A DNA stretch of 64,000 nt from Rhizoctonia solani (taxonomy: Eukaryota > Basidiomycota > Agaricomycetes > Cantharellales > Ceratobasidiaceae), in assembly GCF_016906535.1 (NCBI RefSeq), contig NC_057382.1:620001-684000 (forward strand), written 5' to 3'. How positions within the stretch are numbered: the first letter of the stretch is position 1; every line of letters begins with the position of its first letter. Made by a program: the position numbers and the translations under genes. The notes under the pieces were generated by a model. It did not search any database and was not told the origin of the DNA. It saw only the letters and a list, made by a program, of their open reading frames with translations. Shown here one piece after another: positions 1 to 12,163 of this stretch.

Positions 1-577
1 CACCGTCAAATGCATATGATAGCCGAGCATGGATCGATTGCCCAAGTGCCAACACTAATTAACCATGTAGTTGTATAAGCTTCATATGACACACTTTAAT
101 GAAAATTATGCTCATGAGCTGGCTAGACCTCGGCGCGGGGTTTATCTCGTGAAAATTAATCGCAAAAACTAAAGCAAGCAACGAGGCTAGGTACAATGAC
201 AACCAAGCCAGGTATAATGACGGCCAAGCCAGGTATAACCAATGAAGCTGACATGACATGGTGTAGCCGCGCAAAACAAAACTAAAGTGACAAACAGACC
301 GGCTCAGATGACTCTGGCTGTGGTCAAGGTGACTCGGGCTTGACGTGTACTCTCAGAGTGTACGATGAAAGAGCTAGAACGTCAAATGATGAAGAAATAT
401 CAAACCGCGTGCAACGAGTGGCCAGAGACAGCTGGTAGTCGCTGTGCCAACACGAGAGTCCAAGGCACGGGATGTAGTTATGTATAAAAGAAAAGCAGCG
501 GGAGGAGTGCTGAGCATCTTCAGCTCAGACTTACTCTACTACCAGCCTCTCGTTAGCCTACTACTACCTACACCATC
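1..577 (+). promoter_or_regulatory. Upstream region of PL3 copy 1, conserved with PL3 copy 2
   Basis: This non-coding stretch aligns almost end to end with the reverse complement of 21399 to about 21941, the upstream region of PL3 copy 2. The shared blocks include the segment around the GATCGATTG at about 32-40, the GCTCATGAGCTGGC block near 111, the CTTGACGTGT element at 339-348 and the GCAACGAGTGG block near 410. A TATA element lies at 483-490. Homology runs to the window edge, so the duplicated unit is longer than seen here. Confidence 0.7.
483..490 (+). promoter_or_regulatory. TATA box of PL3 copy 1
   Basis: TATAAAAG lies 95 bp before the ATG at 578. The same octamer occurs at a matching distance before PL3 copies 2 and 3 and at a similar one before copy 4, which supports its role. 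Confidence 0.65.
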
Positions 578-1568
578 ATGGTTCAGCTCTCGCTCGCTAC
601 CCTTGCCATCGTCGCCGGCATGTTCGCTCAGACTGCGCTCGCGGCTCCTTCGGAGAAGCGCGCGGCCAGCTGCTCGTTCCCCAACCCATCCGCATCCACC
701 AACGTCAAGCTGTCCGCAGCTCGCACCATCAAGGCTGGCGAGACCTTTGATGGTAAGTCCCAGATGTACCAACTTACTTCACATATACTTATATGCGTCG
801 ATTCGCAGGCAAGAACCTCCGCTACGGCCGTGGTGTCAAGTGCGGCGGTCAGAAGGAGGGCGGCACCAAGGACGCCGTCTTCATCCTCGAGTCCGGCGCT
901 ACTCTTGCGTAAGTTGCAGTCGCTGCTCCATTCAAGCTGGCTGTATATACATGTACTGACGCATATACTCCGCAGTAACGCCGTGATCGGTGCAGACCAG
1001 AACGAGGGTGTGCACTGCCAGGGCCCTTGCACCATCCGCAACGTCTGGTTCGAGGACGTGTGCGAGGACGCCATCACCATCAGGCAGAGCTCCGGCACCT
1101 CCACCATCACCGGCGGAGGCGCTAAGAGCGCGTCCGACAAGGTCGTCCAACACAACGGCGGAGGTGAGTTGTGCTCATAGCCTCAAACTTCAGCTCGTCT
1201 TATCATTTCCGCCCAGGTCTCGTCAAGATCGACTCGTACTGCGTCCAGGACTTCGGCAAGCTCTACCGCTCGTGCGGCAACTGTGGCACCCAGGTCAAGC
1301 GCCAGGTGCAGATCAGCAACATCATCGCTCGCAACGGCAAGTTGCTTGCAGGCGTGAACTCGAACTTCGGGGACGTAGCGACGATCGAAACCAAGACGAA
1401 CTCGTACACCAGCCTGACATCGGTGTGCGACACGTTCCAGGGAAACAACAAGGGCGACGAGCCGACGACGCTGACCAAGAACACGGCCAACGCCAGGTGT
1501 GCACGCTTCTCTCTCTGCTGTCGTTGCCATTCACTTATGAGAAATATTCGTACAGCTGCAAGTTCTGA
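578..1568 (+). CDS. Secreted pectate lyase, PL3 family (copy 1)
   Basis: Predicted extracellular pectate lyase that cleaves de-esterified pectin (polygalacturonate) by beta-elimination. Exons are 578-752, 809-908, 976-1163, 1217-1496 and 1556-1568, all with GT-AG borders, giving 251 aa, a normal length for fungal PL3. Residues 1 to about 22 form a signal peptide ([20 protein letters not shown]), followed by a KR site (residues 27-28) that may be cleaved by a Kex2-type protease. Family marks are [14 protein letters not shown], the GGGAK...[10 protein letters not shown] segment and many paired cysteines; the mature protein ends in CKF. The last exon is only 13 nt. Copy 1 differs from copies 2 and 3 by a few residues (for example GADQ versus GVDQ, TIETK versus TIDTK). 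The family is recognised from memory of the motifs; a PL3 assignment is firm, but substrate preference cannot be seen. Confidence 0.93.
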
Positions 1569-1980
1569 TTACCTTAGGGTGACTAGCTTCGTATATCTAC
1601 TTCTCAATGTTATATGCGTCTGTAGTAATCCATCATATCTTTTACTTTCGATTAAACTCATCATAACAACGCAATCAAAAATACTACAATGTTAGGTACA
1701 TATAGCGAACACTAGACAGCTTGTACTTGGTGCCCATAAACTTATATCGAGGGCAGACATAATCGCTTACCCCTCCTTCCAACCGGCGGGGAACTATTAC
1801 TCCTTATCCCAGGGAGTGATTTTTGGCGAAATATAAAAAGCTTCTCCAGGCCTCAAATTAAACCTCGCGCCCTAGCCTCATGAACCAACACGAATGGCTG
1901 TATTACCAACAAAAGATCTAAAACAGAAAATAAACTGGCTTCAAAGCCAACTAGATCTACAAGTTTATCTGACTTAATTT

Positions 1981-3965
1981 TTAAGTCGGTGGTCGAACAT
2001 AAATCTGAGCGACTAAAACACTGCATCCCACCAACATCGAGACGAAGATCAAAGCAAGATTCAACTTGGCAAATTCAGAGCGTTTCACGATAATGCCCTT
2101 TTGGCGCAAGATGTCTCGCCAGAGCAGGCCCGCCAGAGACGCAGAGAATACGGTGGAAAAGGCGCCATAATTGGAGCCAATGGCAAGCGCATAGATAGCT
2201 CCATGACGAGACCGAGGTGATGGGTCATGGACTCGGATCCAGACTTGTATAACACGGGCAAGCAAAATCGTCGCTCCAATGTTGGTACCACATAGCTTTT
2301 GGTGTGATTAGATAGGACGCAATTCGAGACGGCAGATAAACTTACATTGCACAGACAGACGGAAACAAAACCCATCCCTCCAACAACTCCTAGTAATCCG
2401 GCAGCCCGCGCCCAAGCGGCCCACCATCCTGCGAAGACTGCAATCCAGCCAGTTGAGGCAAGACCTTGAACAAGTATGAACATTGCAAAGGCGAAAGGAA
2501 GCAAAGGGTAAGGCAGACGGCGGAGTGTCGTGAGGGGGGTAGGAAAACGTCGAGCCAGCTTGAATGATAATGTCGATTCTGGTGTGGTAGGCTCGCGTGG
2601 AATTTTGGGCACTGATCCATTGGAGACCCTGCGAGTCGCTTCCGACGGGAACCTAGCCAGCTCGATGTTGTCATTTTCTTTGGGAGTTTCTCCAACGTCG
2701 CTAGGTATCGGGCCACCAGAGTGATGCGGCTCAATTGGTGAACTCGGGTTGGATTTGGTTTTGACCTCGGCCTTTCGCCGATGAGCATTGATGTCGTGCA
2801 AAACATCACGAATAAACATGATAACCGCCGCAGGTACCGTTATCATCCAGACTTCGACGTGTAATCCACCAGCACTAGTTCCAACGAGAACCATGAGCGT
2901 TGTGAGCATCAGAGAAGATCCAAATATCGCCCCGTGGCTATCTACCAAGGCAGCTTTTGGATCAAGATCTTGCGCATAGATGGATACCGGGATCAAATCT
3001 TCTGATCGAAACAGGAACCATCGTAAAACAGGATAGACCGCGATGGCAGATGCGAACACAGGAAGTACCAGATTAGCCGTGAAGGCCAAGAACGAGATCT
3101 CGAAGCCGCCGGCAACGACAAGGTTTGTTGGGTTGGATGATACAAGGACAGCCGATGCTACTCGATAATGAATTAGTGGGTGACCATGTGAAGTGAAAAG
3201 AACCCGAACCGATGTTGCAAGCACAAAATTGTGCGAATATCCATGCTGTGGGCGGTGCTATTCCAGCTACCTTTGTGAGATATGCCAAAAACGCGGTTCC
3301 CGAAAGTATGATCGGGTCCTATGAAAAGGATGAGAGATGAAAACAAGCACAAGAGTTTGATCCTCACATTTCCAACAATAACTCCAAATACGAAAAAGAA
3401 TATATATAAAAATAGGTATAATCGATGTCCAGAGGAGCCCCCTTTTCGAACGACCCAAAAAGCGAGGAATCGTAAGAGCCCTGTTGCATCGAGTGCTATC
3501 GCAATGTACGCCTGCGATACGTTAGACGGTTGGCGTAGTTGCAAAAATTACACACACCAAGGATATGAACAATGCCATGATATCAAGGGGCTTGATCCCC
3601 CCTGTCCCTACTATCCCGTTTCTTACTATAGTTCCATCGATACACTGCGCAGCCCAGAGAAAGAAAACGCCGAACACGGGTGCTGAGACGTAATTGACCG
3701 GAAAGTAGGGGCGCGAACCTGGCTCGTTCAATGATTTTCGAAACAAGATGATTGATAGTGGTTTGTTCAAGAAACGTGGTAACGGGATTCTGAATGGAGA
3801 TATAACGAGTATGTCTAAATAGATGAGAAGGATGTCATTGTATCGATGTATGACGCTCACTGGCTAGTAGAAAAACAATAATTGTGAGAATGCTGCGCCA
3901 ATTGTTCACACCGCCATCCCAATCTTGCGGCTCCGCCCGAGGCCGTAAACTATCCAATACAGCAG
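1981..3965 (-). CDS. ArsB/NhaD-superfamily (citrate transporter-like) membrane permease
   Basis: Multi-span membrane protein of the ion-transporter superfamily that includes ArsB, NhaD and CitMHS. Clear exons on the minus strand are 3965-3861, 3814-3558, 3511-3368, 3318-3210, 3160-2346 and 2295-1981, with introns of 46-50 bp. Family marks are the SSNPTNLV loop after the first introns and a second, symmetric LCGTNIGATILLAR loop near the C-terminus; these paired helix-break motifs are typical of the superfamily. Between them is a hydrophilic, Ser/Pro-rich cytoplasmic loop. The first exon was not resolved: an ATG at 4027 is out of phase with any simple splice to 3965, so the true start lies a little upstream of 3965 and the listed 5' end is open. 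Substrate is unknown; arsenite, citrate and sodium are all possible from family membership. Confidence 0.8.
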
Positions 3966-4428
3966 CTACAGAAGAAAAATCTCAGTCCACAGTGCTGTGA
4001 TACGAAGGCCGTTGACTCGCCTGCCATGTGTATGTACTTTGGGTATCGAAGACAGCTGCAGACCTGGAAGTTCCAGGCGTAAACGCACGTTCGAAGGCCC
4101 TGGTTTTGTGCACTTGGCAATGAGGCTATGCGAATGTCACATAGAGTAATGTTTCCTTTTACACGAAGCGACGGCGCTACCCGTTACGTAGAGGCCCCAC
4201 TTTGTACTTGGATGGAGCCAATTTGAGATTCTTAAGTCATACACTATTTTTAGCATCTATTTATTCATGTACTCAAACTCGTAAACCTAACACGATTGTT
4301 ATGAGATGAATAACCAATACATACAGTACGTCAACTCTCGAACCATTCCAGAGAATGCTTGAATTACGCGCTTACAAATACAATCATTTTAACCCCTTGC
4401 CTGAAGTAGACGACTTGGTCTCTCCTGC

Positions 4429-5947
4429 TCAAAAGTAATGGTGTTCCTCTGCAAGACTTTTGAGGTTTAGCGTACGATCTTCATTGGTACCTTTTCCGAA
4501 CCCACATTTCCTGTACGAATCAATAGCAGCAACTCCGGCTATGTAGGCCCGTATTTCCTCCCTCCATTGTCGCTTTGTAAATGCGCCATCGTGCAAAGCT
4601 CCCGGGATCACCACCCGTCTCGGACCGGTTCCCAGAGGGTTTGAAAGTTCTTGATGGACTTTTGAGGCGGCGTCAAGTATTTGTTCTCCCATTTGAGATG
4701 GAACAAGCTCGTCGTTTTCTGAATTGATTATGAGGATCGAGGGAGAGCTGAGTATGACGTTTTGAAGCGCGGAGGAAGGTGCCATAGGGGGTGAAAGCGA
4801 TAAACCACATTGTCGAATGGCGGAAAGCGCATCCCACTTGTCAAATACTAGCGGTCCGAGGTAATAATAAGGCAACCATTTCGAAGGATACACCGCACGA
4901 ACCATAGCTGGAATTGACGTAAAAGCATTTTCGAGCACGAGTCCGCGCACACGCGATGCTAATGATGTACTTCCGGTCGGAAGAGAGCCCAGCAAGTTCA
5001 CAGCAATCGAACCACCAATGGAATGTCCGTACAGGACAACCGGCGAATGAGGATATGCAGTCGAAATCCATTCGAGGACGGCGGTGTAATCTGACAAGAA
5101 GCCCGCCTCGGAAGGTGATCGCTTGGTAGATTTCCAGTATGAACGCGGCGCAACTGCGACTACCTTTACTTCTCGTTCAAAGCTGCCCATCAGCGTCTCG
5201 ACCAGCAAACGGAGCTTGGGAATTCGATGAAGTGGGTTCCCGGCATTCCCTAGAGAATGGTTAGCACGAACAAAAAAAGTCTATTAGAATTGACTCGCCT
5301 TGAAGATACATAACCACCAATGGGGGCACAGTGCTTTCAGTTGCCCGAAAGCGTGAGACAATTATTCCTGACAGTTTAACACTTTTCCCGTTTTGAATGG
5401 CAATTTCGTTTACAATTATCTCCCTGTCATTGACTCGTAATTCTTCTGAGCGACTTCCGATTGGTATACCACCTAGGAGAGATGTCAGAAGACTGAGGCG
5501 TCGAGGAGTCGACGCTTACCCATATAAATTATCTTTCGTTGAAATACTACCATCATCAAGCACTTTTCGCTATAGATTTATGGCCTGTATGTGCTTGAGC
5601 AAGAGTTGTCCCACCTTGTAAATCCATAACGCAAGGGGTAACCCTACGACAGCTCCGGCAACCAGCCAAGGCGATGGTGCATTAGATGACTCTGAGACGG
5701 CGAGAAGAGCGCTAACTGGTACAGAACCATCGCCCAAGAATTTCCGTATCGACTTGAGATCAAAACTAGAACGAGTGGGTAGTAGTGCCCTAGCCGTCGA
5801 AGAAGTCCGCAAAAGGTTATGATTACGGCGGAAACCAGAGTCGGACCGATATAACACCGTCCAGGGACGAGCCGTGGTTGGCGGCAGAGCGCTTTTCTGT
5901 GCTATCAAAACCGAGTAAAAGCGCATGTGGGTGGTGGTACTCTGCAC
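4429..5947 (-). CDS. Alpha/beta hydrolase, Bem46/ABHD13-like
   Basis: Predicted membrane-anchored serine hydrolase of 456 aa. Exons are 5947-5615, 5562-5520, 5472-5299 and 5249-4429. The catalytic triad is visible: nucleophile Ser in GHSIGG (about residue 260), Asp in NSENDELVP (about 363) and His in GALHDG (about 403). The LQGNAGNP segment is the oxyanion-hole region seen in Bem46/ABHD13 proteins, and FQRKIIYMG is a family block after the membrane segment. The N-terminal 60 residues are rich in Arg/Ser and poor in acids, with one membrane span near residues 88-105, so a mitochondrial or other organellar location is possible. The third intron (5298-5250) has a GC donor (CAAG/GCGAGT) and a normal AG acceptor. 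The ATG at 5947 was taken because the frame is open; a second Met lies seven codons later. Confidence 0.85.
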
Positions 5948-8900
5948 TAGGACCCCGGCGCCACCGGGTCTGGCCGATTATCTCTTCCTATGAAGCACGG
6001 GTTCGGGCAATCATGAGAGCTGAGTCGTAGCGAATCATCTCGAAATATGTCATCGCAGAGCCCCATCTGCACGTGGCGTTCTGTCCCATGAGGCGAATAT
6101 CACGGCCGGTTAGAAGGTTATATAGAGCATCCCGTGGAGGGAGAGCTCATCCCGTGTTGATGCCCGTTGAACCCGTTGGATTACGCCACATACAAGACAA
6201 CTATCCTCCACACGCAGTGGCATCGACATGTTAAGCTCCCGCCCTGCGCTATATTTCAAGTCGCGTGTAACGAAACGAACGCATTTGGACCGTATCAAAA
6301 AGCCACATCAAGGAATGCGACTCGCTCCTTTGTTGCGCATCACGGTACCGCGAGCGATCCCTCTCGATGCTTAGAATGCCACATGATAGGAGCTTGGCCT
6401 CATTTTTCGGCGGCGGGGCACATGCCTCATTCCCCCTTTAGTGCGAATAATTGCATTTCATGCGGGATTGTCGCCGCGGCGAATCGTGTTTGTAAATAAT
6501 TCGGCATGGGATTCCGACTCTGCCACCTGCGAGCTTGTTTACTCTCCTGTAGATCAGTTGACGTATGTATAAACCCGGATCCACCGGTTATACATTGCGG
6601 GGCACCGTAGTTGCACAGCCTATCGAATTCAAGAATGCACAATTCGTATATGGAGGGGAAGAATCCCCCTAATTAGCGATGGGTTTATTTGTGCCTGATG
6701 AACACGGTAAATCAGCCCAAATAGATCCCGACACAATAGACGAGTCTAATATCTATTGCTAGATCGGGTCTGACGTCAGATATTGAGAGAGAATGGGGGA
6801 TGAGCCCGCCTTTGTATTCAAACTTTCCGAAAACGAGGCCAACGCAGTCGCGATGGTGATCATAATTAATACATGCCCGATGTATATGTAACTATACAAC
6901 TTAACCCCCACGAACAAGTCTATAGTTCACCCCCGCCCAAAACTTCCCAAACGCCCAGCCGAACACGGCGGCGTTGAACATGCAGCACCGAAAAGCAAAA
7001 TCATCGCTCCGTGGGAAACTACAGCCCAAGTGATCAGAACGACACCATCTCATCTCAAGGCTCATCACCCTCCTCGAATTGGACATGTAATACCGACCGC
7101 GCGGTGCGCTTGCTTCCCCTTGGAAAACTTTCCACGAGCCGCTCAGCCGGTCCCGGAGAGGGGGGAGGGAGAGCTCGAAGAATCACGTGCGCACGAGCGA
7201 AATGAAACGCAGAGAAAGTCGTGTTCCCGAGTCGCGTTTGAAAGACACGAGCACGATGCATACAGCGAGTCATTTCCGTACGTACTGCTTCACGTATGTG
7301 GGACACTAGCGAACAAGGATACACAAAAGAAGGTGCTCTCGGGGTCATCGTCCATCAGCCTAAAGAGCAAGCGCAGCAAACTCATGATGGCAAGAGACAA
7401 GGCAAAGAGCAGGAGAAGACACGTCCAAGAGCGGATAACGAAAGAGCCCAAACCTCTCCATATATGTTCGACCCGCCAAACAAGCACAAGTACGTGGGTT
7501 TATTGTCGGCCCGACCGACGCTCGTCAAATTCCCGTACGATACTTCTTTCTCGCCCTCCCTCCATCTCCGCCCCCCCTAGGCATTACCCCTGTTACCACC
7601 ATGTCCATCCGAGACTTCCCTTTACCTCTTTCGATAGCCATACCCTTCTCCTTCTTCCCATTTCAATCCTTCTCCCTCGCTTTACTTCAACTCATCCCCC
7701 CTATAACGATGTTTGTCGGCGGTTAATTGGCTAATTACCCCCTCTCGTGACCTCTGGTCCAAATCAGGTCTAGCACGTGTTTGAGATGTAATTACTCTCG
7801 AGGCGAACTGCGACGGGGCTTGATAGGAGCTTTCGGATGTCCGTATGCGGTGTTGGCCGTCTACTATTTTCCGTCCCTGTTGTGAATTGACTTGTAGTAG
7901 CTCTTTTTTTTTGTTGACCCGTGCGCAGTCATGTATCAACTTTTTCGACCCTACATGGTACCATATGTCTGAATCTGATTGAATAGTGCCTGCTCCTGGT
8001 CAGCCTTGTAATTGTAGTCGTGTACAAACCTCCCGAGCCCACGTAGGAGGTATTCCGCTTCCCCACACCCACCGTTCCTAGACATACAACCAACCAATCA
8101 AAACTACAGCGGCGCATGTATATACATAATAAACATTAACCACCCCTCCTCGGCTGTTTTAACGTATACCCTATTCTCCTGTGCATGCATGTATGATCAC
8201 CTCGAGAAGCAGTCGACGAACGGGTCATGACTCCTATAACGTATACAGTACTGCCCCCCCCCCCCCAACTCTCCTTCCCCTTCCCTTTCCCGCGGGTTTA
8301 CCGTTGACGTTGATCTTTCTCCCTCCTCTCCGGTTCGAGTCGGAAGTACGAGGCGCACGGTCAATCTTGATGCCCTTCCCATTCTCCTTCTTCTTGCATC
8401 TCGAAGAAAAAAAAAAATTCCGTTTTTGGTCGGATCGTTCGTATGCCCTCATACGCATCCCTCGCCCTGTTGTTCCTAAGTCTGATAATTTAGTAAAAGT
8501 CAAAATGCGAAATGTGGCTGAGAGTAGAGTAAGGGGGAGTTCGGCCCTAGCGGACCCTGGTCGAGGTTAAAAGAGTTTACCGTATATATGCATATGCACA
8601 GTGGTTGGTACTGCATAGGTATTTAACCGTCTTTGCAGTACGTACAAGTGGACCCACGGACCGAAATTGGAACAGCCCCGAAAACATGAATTCGGAACTA
8701 GTTGCCGTTTCACCGGACACGAACACACACACGAGCAATTCACCCGCATCACAAAAAATCTTATACTGTAGAGAAAAAACGCGTAAACTCCCAATAAAAA
8801 GTATGACAATAAGATACCGGGGCTGATACCGAGAAAAGGGTCCCTTTTGCAACGAATCGCTCGGTAGAAAAGGGAGGGGGGCGGGTATGCAATGGATAAA

Positions 8901-9233
8901 AATTGAATGAGTACGAGACACGAGTCGAGTGAGGAAAAAAATAAGGAGAGATACGAGGCGAGACAAGGGATCATGGATGATAAACAACAAGAAGACGATA
9001 CAATCGATAATACAACAACCAGATCAATGGTTAGAGTTACAGCAACAAATAAAGAAAGAGAAATCATGAGGGTTTTCAGCAAGGTCGTCATAGAGCCATA
9101 GACATAATGTAGGAGAAGGTATAATCTATGATCGCGCGTTAGTTCAAGTTTATTTATTTTGCCTCGACGAGCCACTCACCAATAGATGCAATTCTTCGCC
9201 ATGGAGGATTCAGTATGACACCAAGACAGGAAT
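5948..9233. other. Non-coding region between divergent/adjacent genes
   Basis: About 3.3 kb with no supported gene. Several frames stay open for 60-230 codons (for example near 7030-7734), but none has recognisable domains or splice structure and composition is low-complexity. It holds a 13-base C run at 8254-8266 and an A run near 8408. The part nearest 9233 is presumably 3' untranslated sequence of the HMG-box gene; the part nearest 5948 is presumably the hydrolase promoter. Confidence 0.6.
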
Positions 9234-11400
9234 TCAATGCGAGACTCCGACACCCCTCCTGACCGCATCCTCAGCCGGGGTGGGAGGTTGAGCGGCGTAC
9301 TGGCTGCCCCATCCGGAGAAATCAAACGCCTCAGGGTCCTTTTCCTTTCCTTTGTCGGGGGGTGAGAACGGAGGCGGTGGCCTCGTCGGTGGCGGCGGGG
9401 CAGGGATATGGCGCTGGTGCGGGAAGGACTGGGAGTGCGGGTGCGGCTGTGGGTGTGGATGGGAGTGGGAGTGACGGTGGGGCATGGCACCGGATGGTGA
9501 GGGGAAAGCACCTGCGCCCGAAGGAGAAGGGAAGGCTCCAGCACCCGATGGAGAAGGGAACTGGGCGGTTCCGGAGGGAGAAGGGAACGGCGCACCGGCC
9601 GAAGAAAACTGTTGCTGAGCAAAGGCAGGAGCAGGAGCGGGGAATGAAGGTGCCCGGCTCCTTTGTTGTGCTGGTTGCGGTTGCTGCTGTTGGGGTTGCC
9701 TCCATCCAGAATTGGATCGCGAGGAAGCGATCTGGGCAAATGGCGAGGGGTTGTATTCTTGTTGCTGCGGGGGTTGATGATATTGTTGGGGTTGGGGTTG
9801 ATAGGAATCTTGGTAGGATGGTTCGGGGAAAGCGCCCGGCATTTGGCCGGGATAGGCAGCACTGGATGCAGCGCGTGACCGCCGACCTTGATGATGATGA
9901 TCGCCGTCGGGACTAGGCAGACCATGGTTGAATGTGGGCAAGGATTGAGTGTGGATAGGGGCGGGACGCTGCTGTTGGTGGGACGAGGGACCAGCGACAG
10001 GCTCGTAAGATGGGCCAGCGACAGGCTGAGACTGCATAAGCTGGGATGGGCCCGAGTCGGCGTAGGAGGTGTCATCTTGTGGGATGGCAACGTTCATGAG
10101 GGCGGACCACCACTCTTCGTTCTCGGTGCTCAAGACGTCGAAGCTGGCATGTCCGTCGGGATTCCCAACAAAGTCAGGGAAAGAAACGGCAATATCAGGC
10201 AAGGGAGCGCGCAAGAGATCGTTCAAGCCAACGTTGCGGGACGAGGAGGAGGACTCGTTGATGTTCATGTCATTGAGGGAGATGGCAACGTTGGCGTCTG
10301 GGTCGCCGGAAAAGGTGGCCATGGGCATGTCAAAGTCGAGGTCGAATGTGTATGGCTGTTCCGAGGGGTTGATGACGGCGGGGAGAGTGATGGTCAGCGA
10401 CCGTGGCTGCTGGGGCGGGGGAGTAGTCGAGATCGAAGTCCATTGGCGGACGGGGTCTTGGTCCTGGTGCTGGAGCGAGTTAGCAAGAGGCAATGGCAAC
10501 AGACAAGAGTGTTGTCTCACCTGACTAGGACCGGCAATCTGCTCCTCGTCCCAGACAGCGCCGCGCCTAGAGCGACCGGCCCAGGCCTCTTCGGCACTCC
10601 ACTCGCCCTCTTCGCCAGCCCACTCTTCCTCCTCGGGATAGCTGTCTTGCTGGTAGGCGTCGGCACGGAAGGGGGCGTCATCGGCCCTGCCCTGGGGATC
10701 GACAGGAGCACTCCAGCCCGCAGCGGCAAAGGCAGCGTGGTCGTCGTGGGGTGGATGGGGGTGGGGGTGTTGGGGGTACTCGAGTGTCGGCGCCTGCGCC
10801 TGAGCCTGTGGACCATAGGTCGATGGGGGATACCAGGACTGGGCCGGTCGCTGCAGCGGATAGGGCAGCTGCTGGAACGGACGGTCTGGGCAAGCGTCAG
10901 GAGAGGCCACATATGACATGCAAACAGCACACACCATCATCGTCATCGTCGTTGTCGTTGTCATCGTCGGCACGTGCCTTGCCCTTGCGTTTCTTGCGGT
11001 TGCGCTCTGCCTGTCTGATCTCCTCCTTTTCGAGGCGCTGTGCCTTGCGCAACATGGCCTTGTCCTCCTTCTTCATCGGTGCAAACTTGTAGTCGGGATA
11101 GAGCGCTGCGTGTTCGGCCTTCTTCTCCTCTGCACGTGTCTCGTACTTGCCCTTGGTGTCCGGTCCTTCTTGCTGCCACATCTGCGAGATGATCTTCGAG
11201 ATCTCGGCCTGCGGTTTGCGTGGTCCGCTCGTCTGTTGTGTCGCAAGCTCCTTGAGCTTGTCCGACCGATAGAGAATCCATGCATTCGGGGGTCGTGGTG
11301 GTTGAGCCTTCCCGCCGGCATTCGAGCCAGTCGCGTTGGAGCCATTGTTCGTGGTGGAGCTAGTAGGAGCTCTCTGACGGTCAGGGCGAGTGGGAGGCAT
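9234..11400 (-). CDS. HMG-box transcription factor (fungal MATA-HMG/Ste11-like box)
   Basis: Predicted nuclear DNA-binding regulator of 688 aa. Exons are 11400-10935, 10885-10521 and 10469-9234. The HMG box spans about residues 35-110 (RPPNAWILYRSDKL, then EISKIISQMW and EHAALYPDYKF), the type found in fungal mating and pheromone-response regulators as well as in Ste11/Prf1-like factors. It is followed by a basic nuclear-localisation-like stretch (RNRKKRKGK) and an acidic Asp run. The rest is disordered and rich in Pro, Gln and Ser, with three to four copies of an FPSPSGA-like repeat near 9490-9590, as in activation domains. The second intron (10520-10470) is 51 nt, keeps frame and has no stop, so retention would add 17 residues. 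No homeodomain or pheromone genes are nearby, so this is not evidence for a mating locus. Confidence 0.85.
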
Positions 11401-12092
11401 CGCAGCTACAATCCAAATCCTGTCAGTCCAACCCAGCCAATTTGAGTACACGGCCGTGTGGGTGTCTGTGTGTCCTTGCGCGCCTTGTTGGCCACAAACA
11501 CGCTTCCACAAGGACCCCCATCAGCCCTACACCCAAAAGCCAACTCACCCGCTTTTCGCATCGCCCTCCGTGTCCGCCGCTGGTACGGGATACCTTGCTC
11601 TTGTTCCCTGTCTATCGACACGATCGCGATCGGCTTCAGTGCCGTGTATCCCATGCGCTTCCTTCTCGTCTCGGGATGAGCGTAGATCGAAACTCGGCAG
11701 ATAGTAGCAATCTCAAATCGGTATCGCTGTGGCTGTTGGCCAGTCGCTGTCTCGGTGTATGCTCTCGTTCGAAAGAGCGCAATGCCTTTTCCCCTCGCTC
11801 TCTCCGGTCTTATACCTCTCGTTCCCCCCCGGCTCGCCCTTCCCTATGTCGCTTCGATCGCGATCGGAAAATCCAGGTTCTGGTCCATGTCTCATACGCC
11901 ATTCCTTGGTTCACTCCCGCCGGCCCAAATGAAAGAAAGACAAACCCTCTGGCCGTGAACTCTATCCCATCGAGGGCGCATCCCAGTTCCTGTCCGTCGG
12001 TTAATCTGGGATTAACGCCTGATTCCGGGGGTTCCTGGAAATACGATATGGCCCGTGAATTCAATTCGATCCTATATTACACTCGACTCGAC

Positions 12093-12163
12093 TCTACTTA
12101 CTTTATTTACTTTACTTTACTTACTTTACTTTACTTACTTTACTTACTTTGACTTTACTTACG
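12093..12163. repeat. (TTTAC)n-like microsatellite
   Basis: Imperfect tandem repeat of TTTAC/TTTACTTAC units over about 70 bp, upstream of the HMG-box gene. Simple-sequence repeat; no coding role seen. Confidence 0.8.

Noticed and set aside
628..1155. Long antisense open frame across PL3 copy 1 (and its mirror images in copies 2 and 3)
   Set aside because: GC-rich coding sequence leaves antisense frames open; no start context, domain or splice support, and the sense gene is certain.
7030..7734. Open frame of 234 codons
   Set aside because: No recognisable motif, biased composition and no plausible splice or conserved block; treated as chance.
9176..10916. Open frames of about 300 codons overlapping the HMG-box gene on both strands
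   Set aside because: They are shadows of Gln/Pro-rich low-complexity coding DNA in the third exon; composition is repetitive and no domain is seen.
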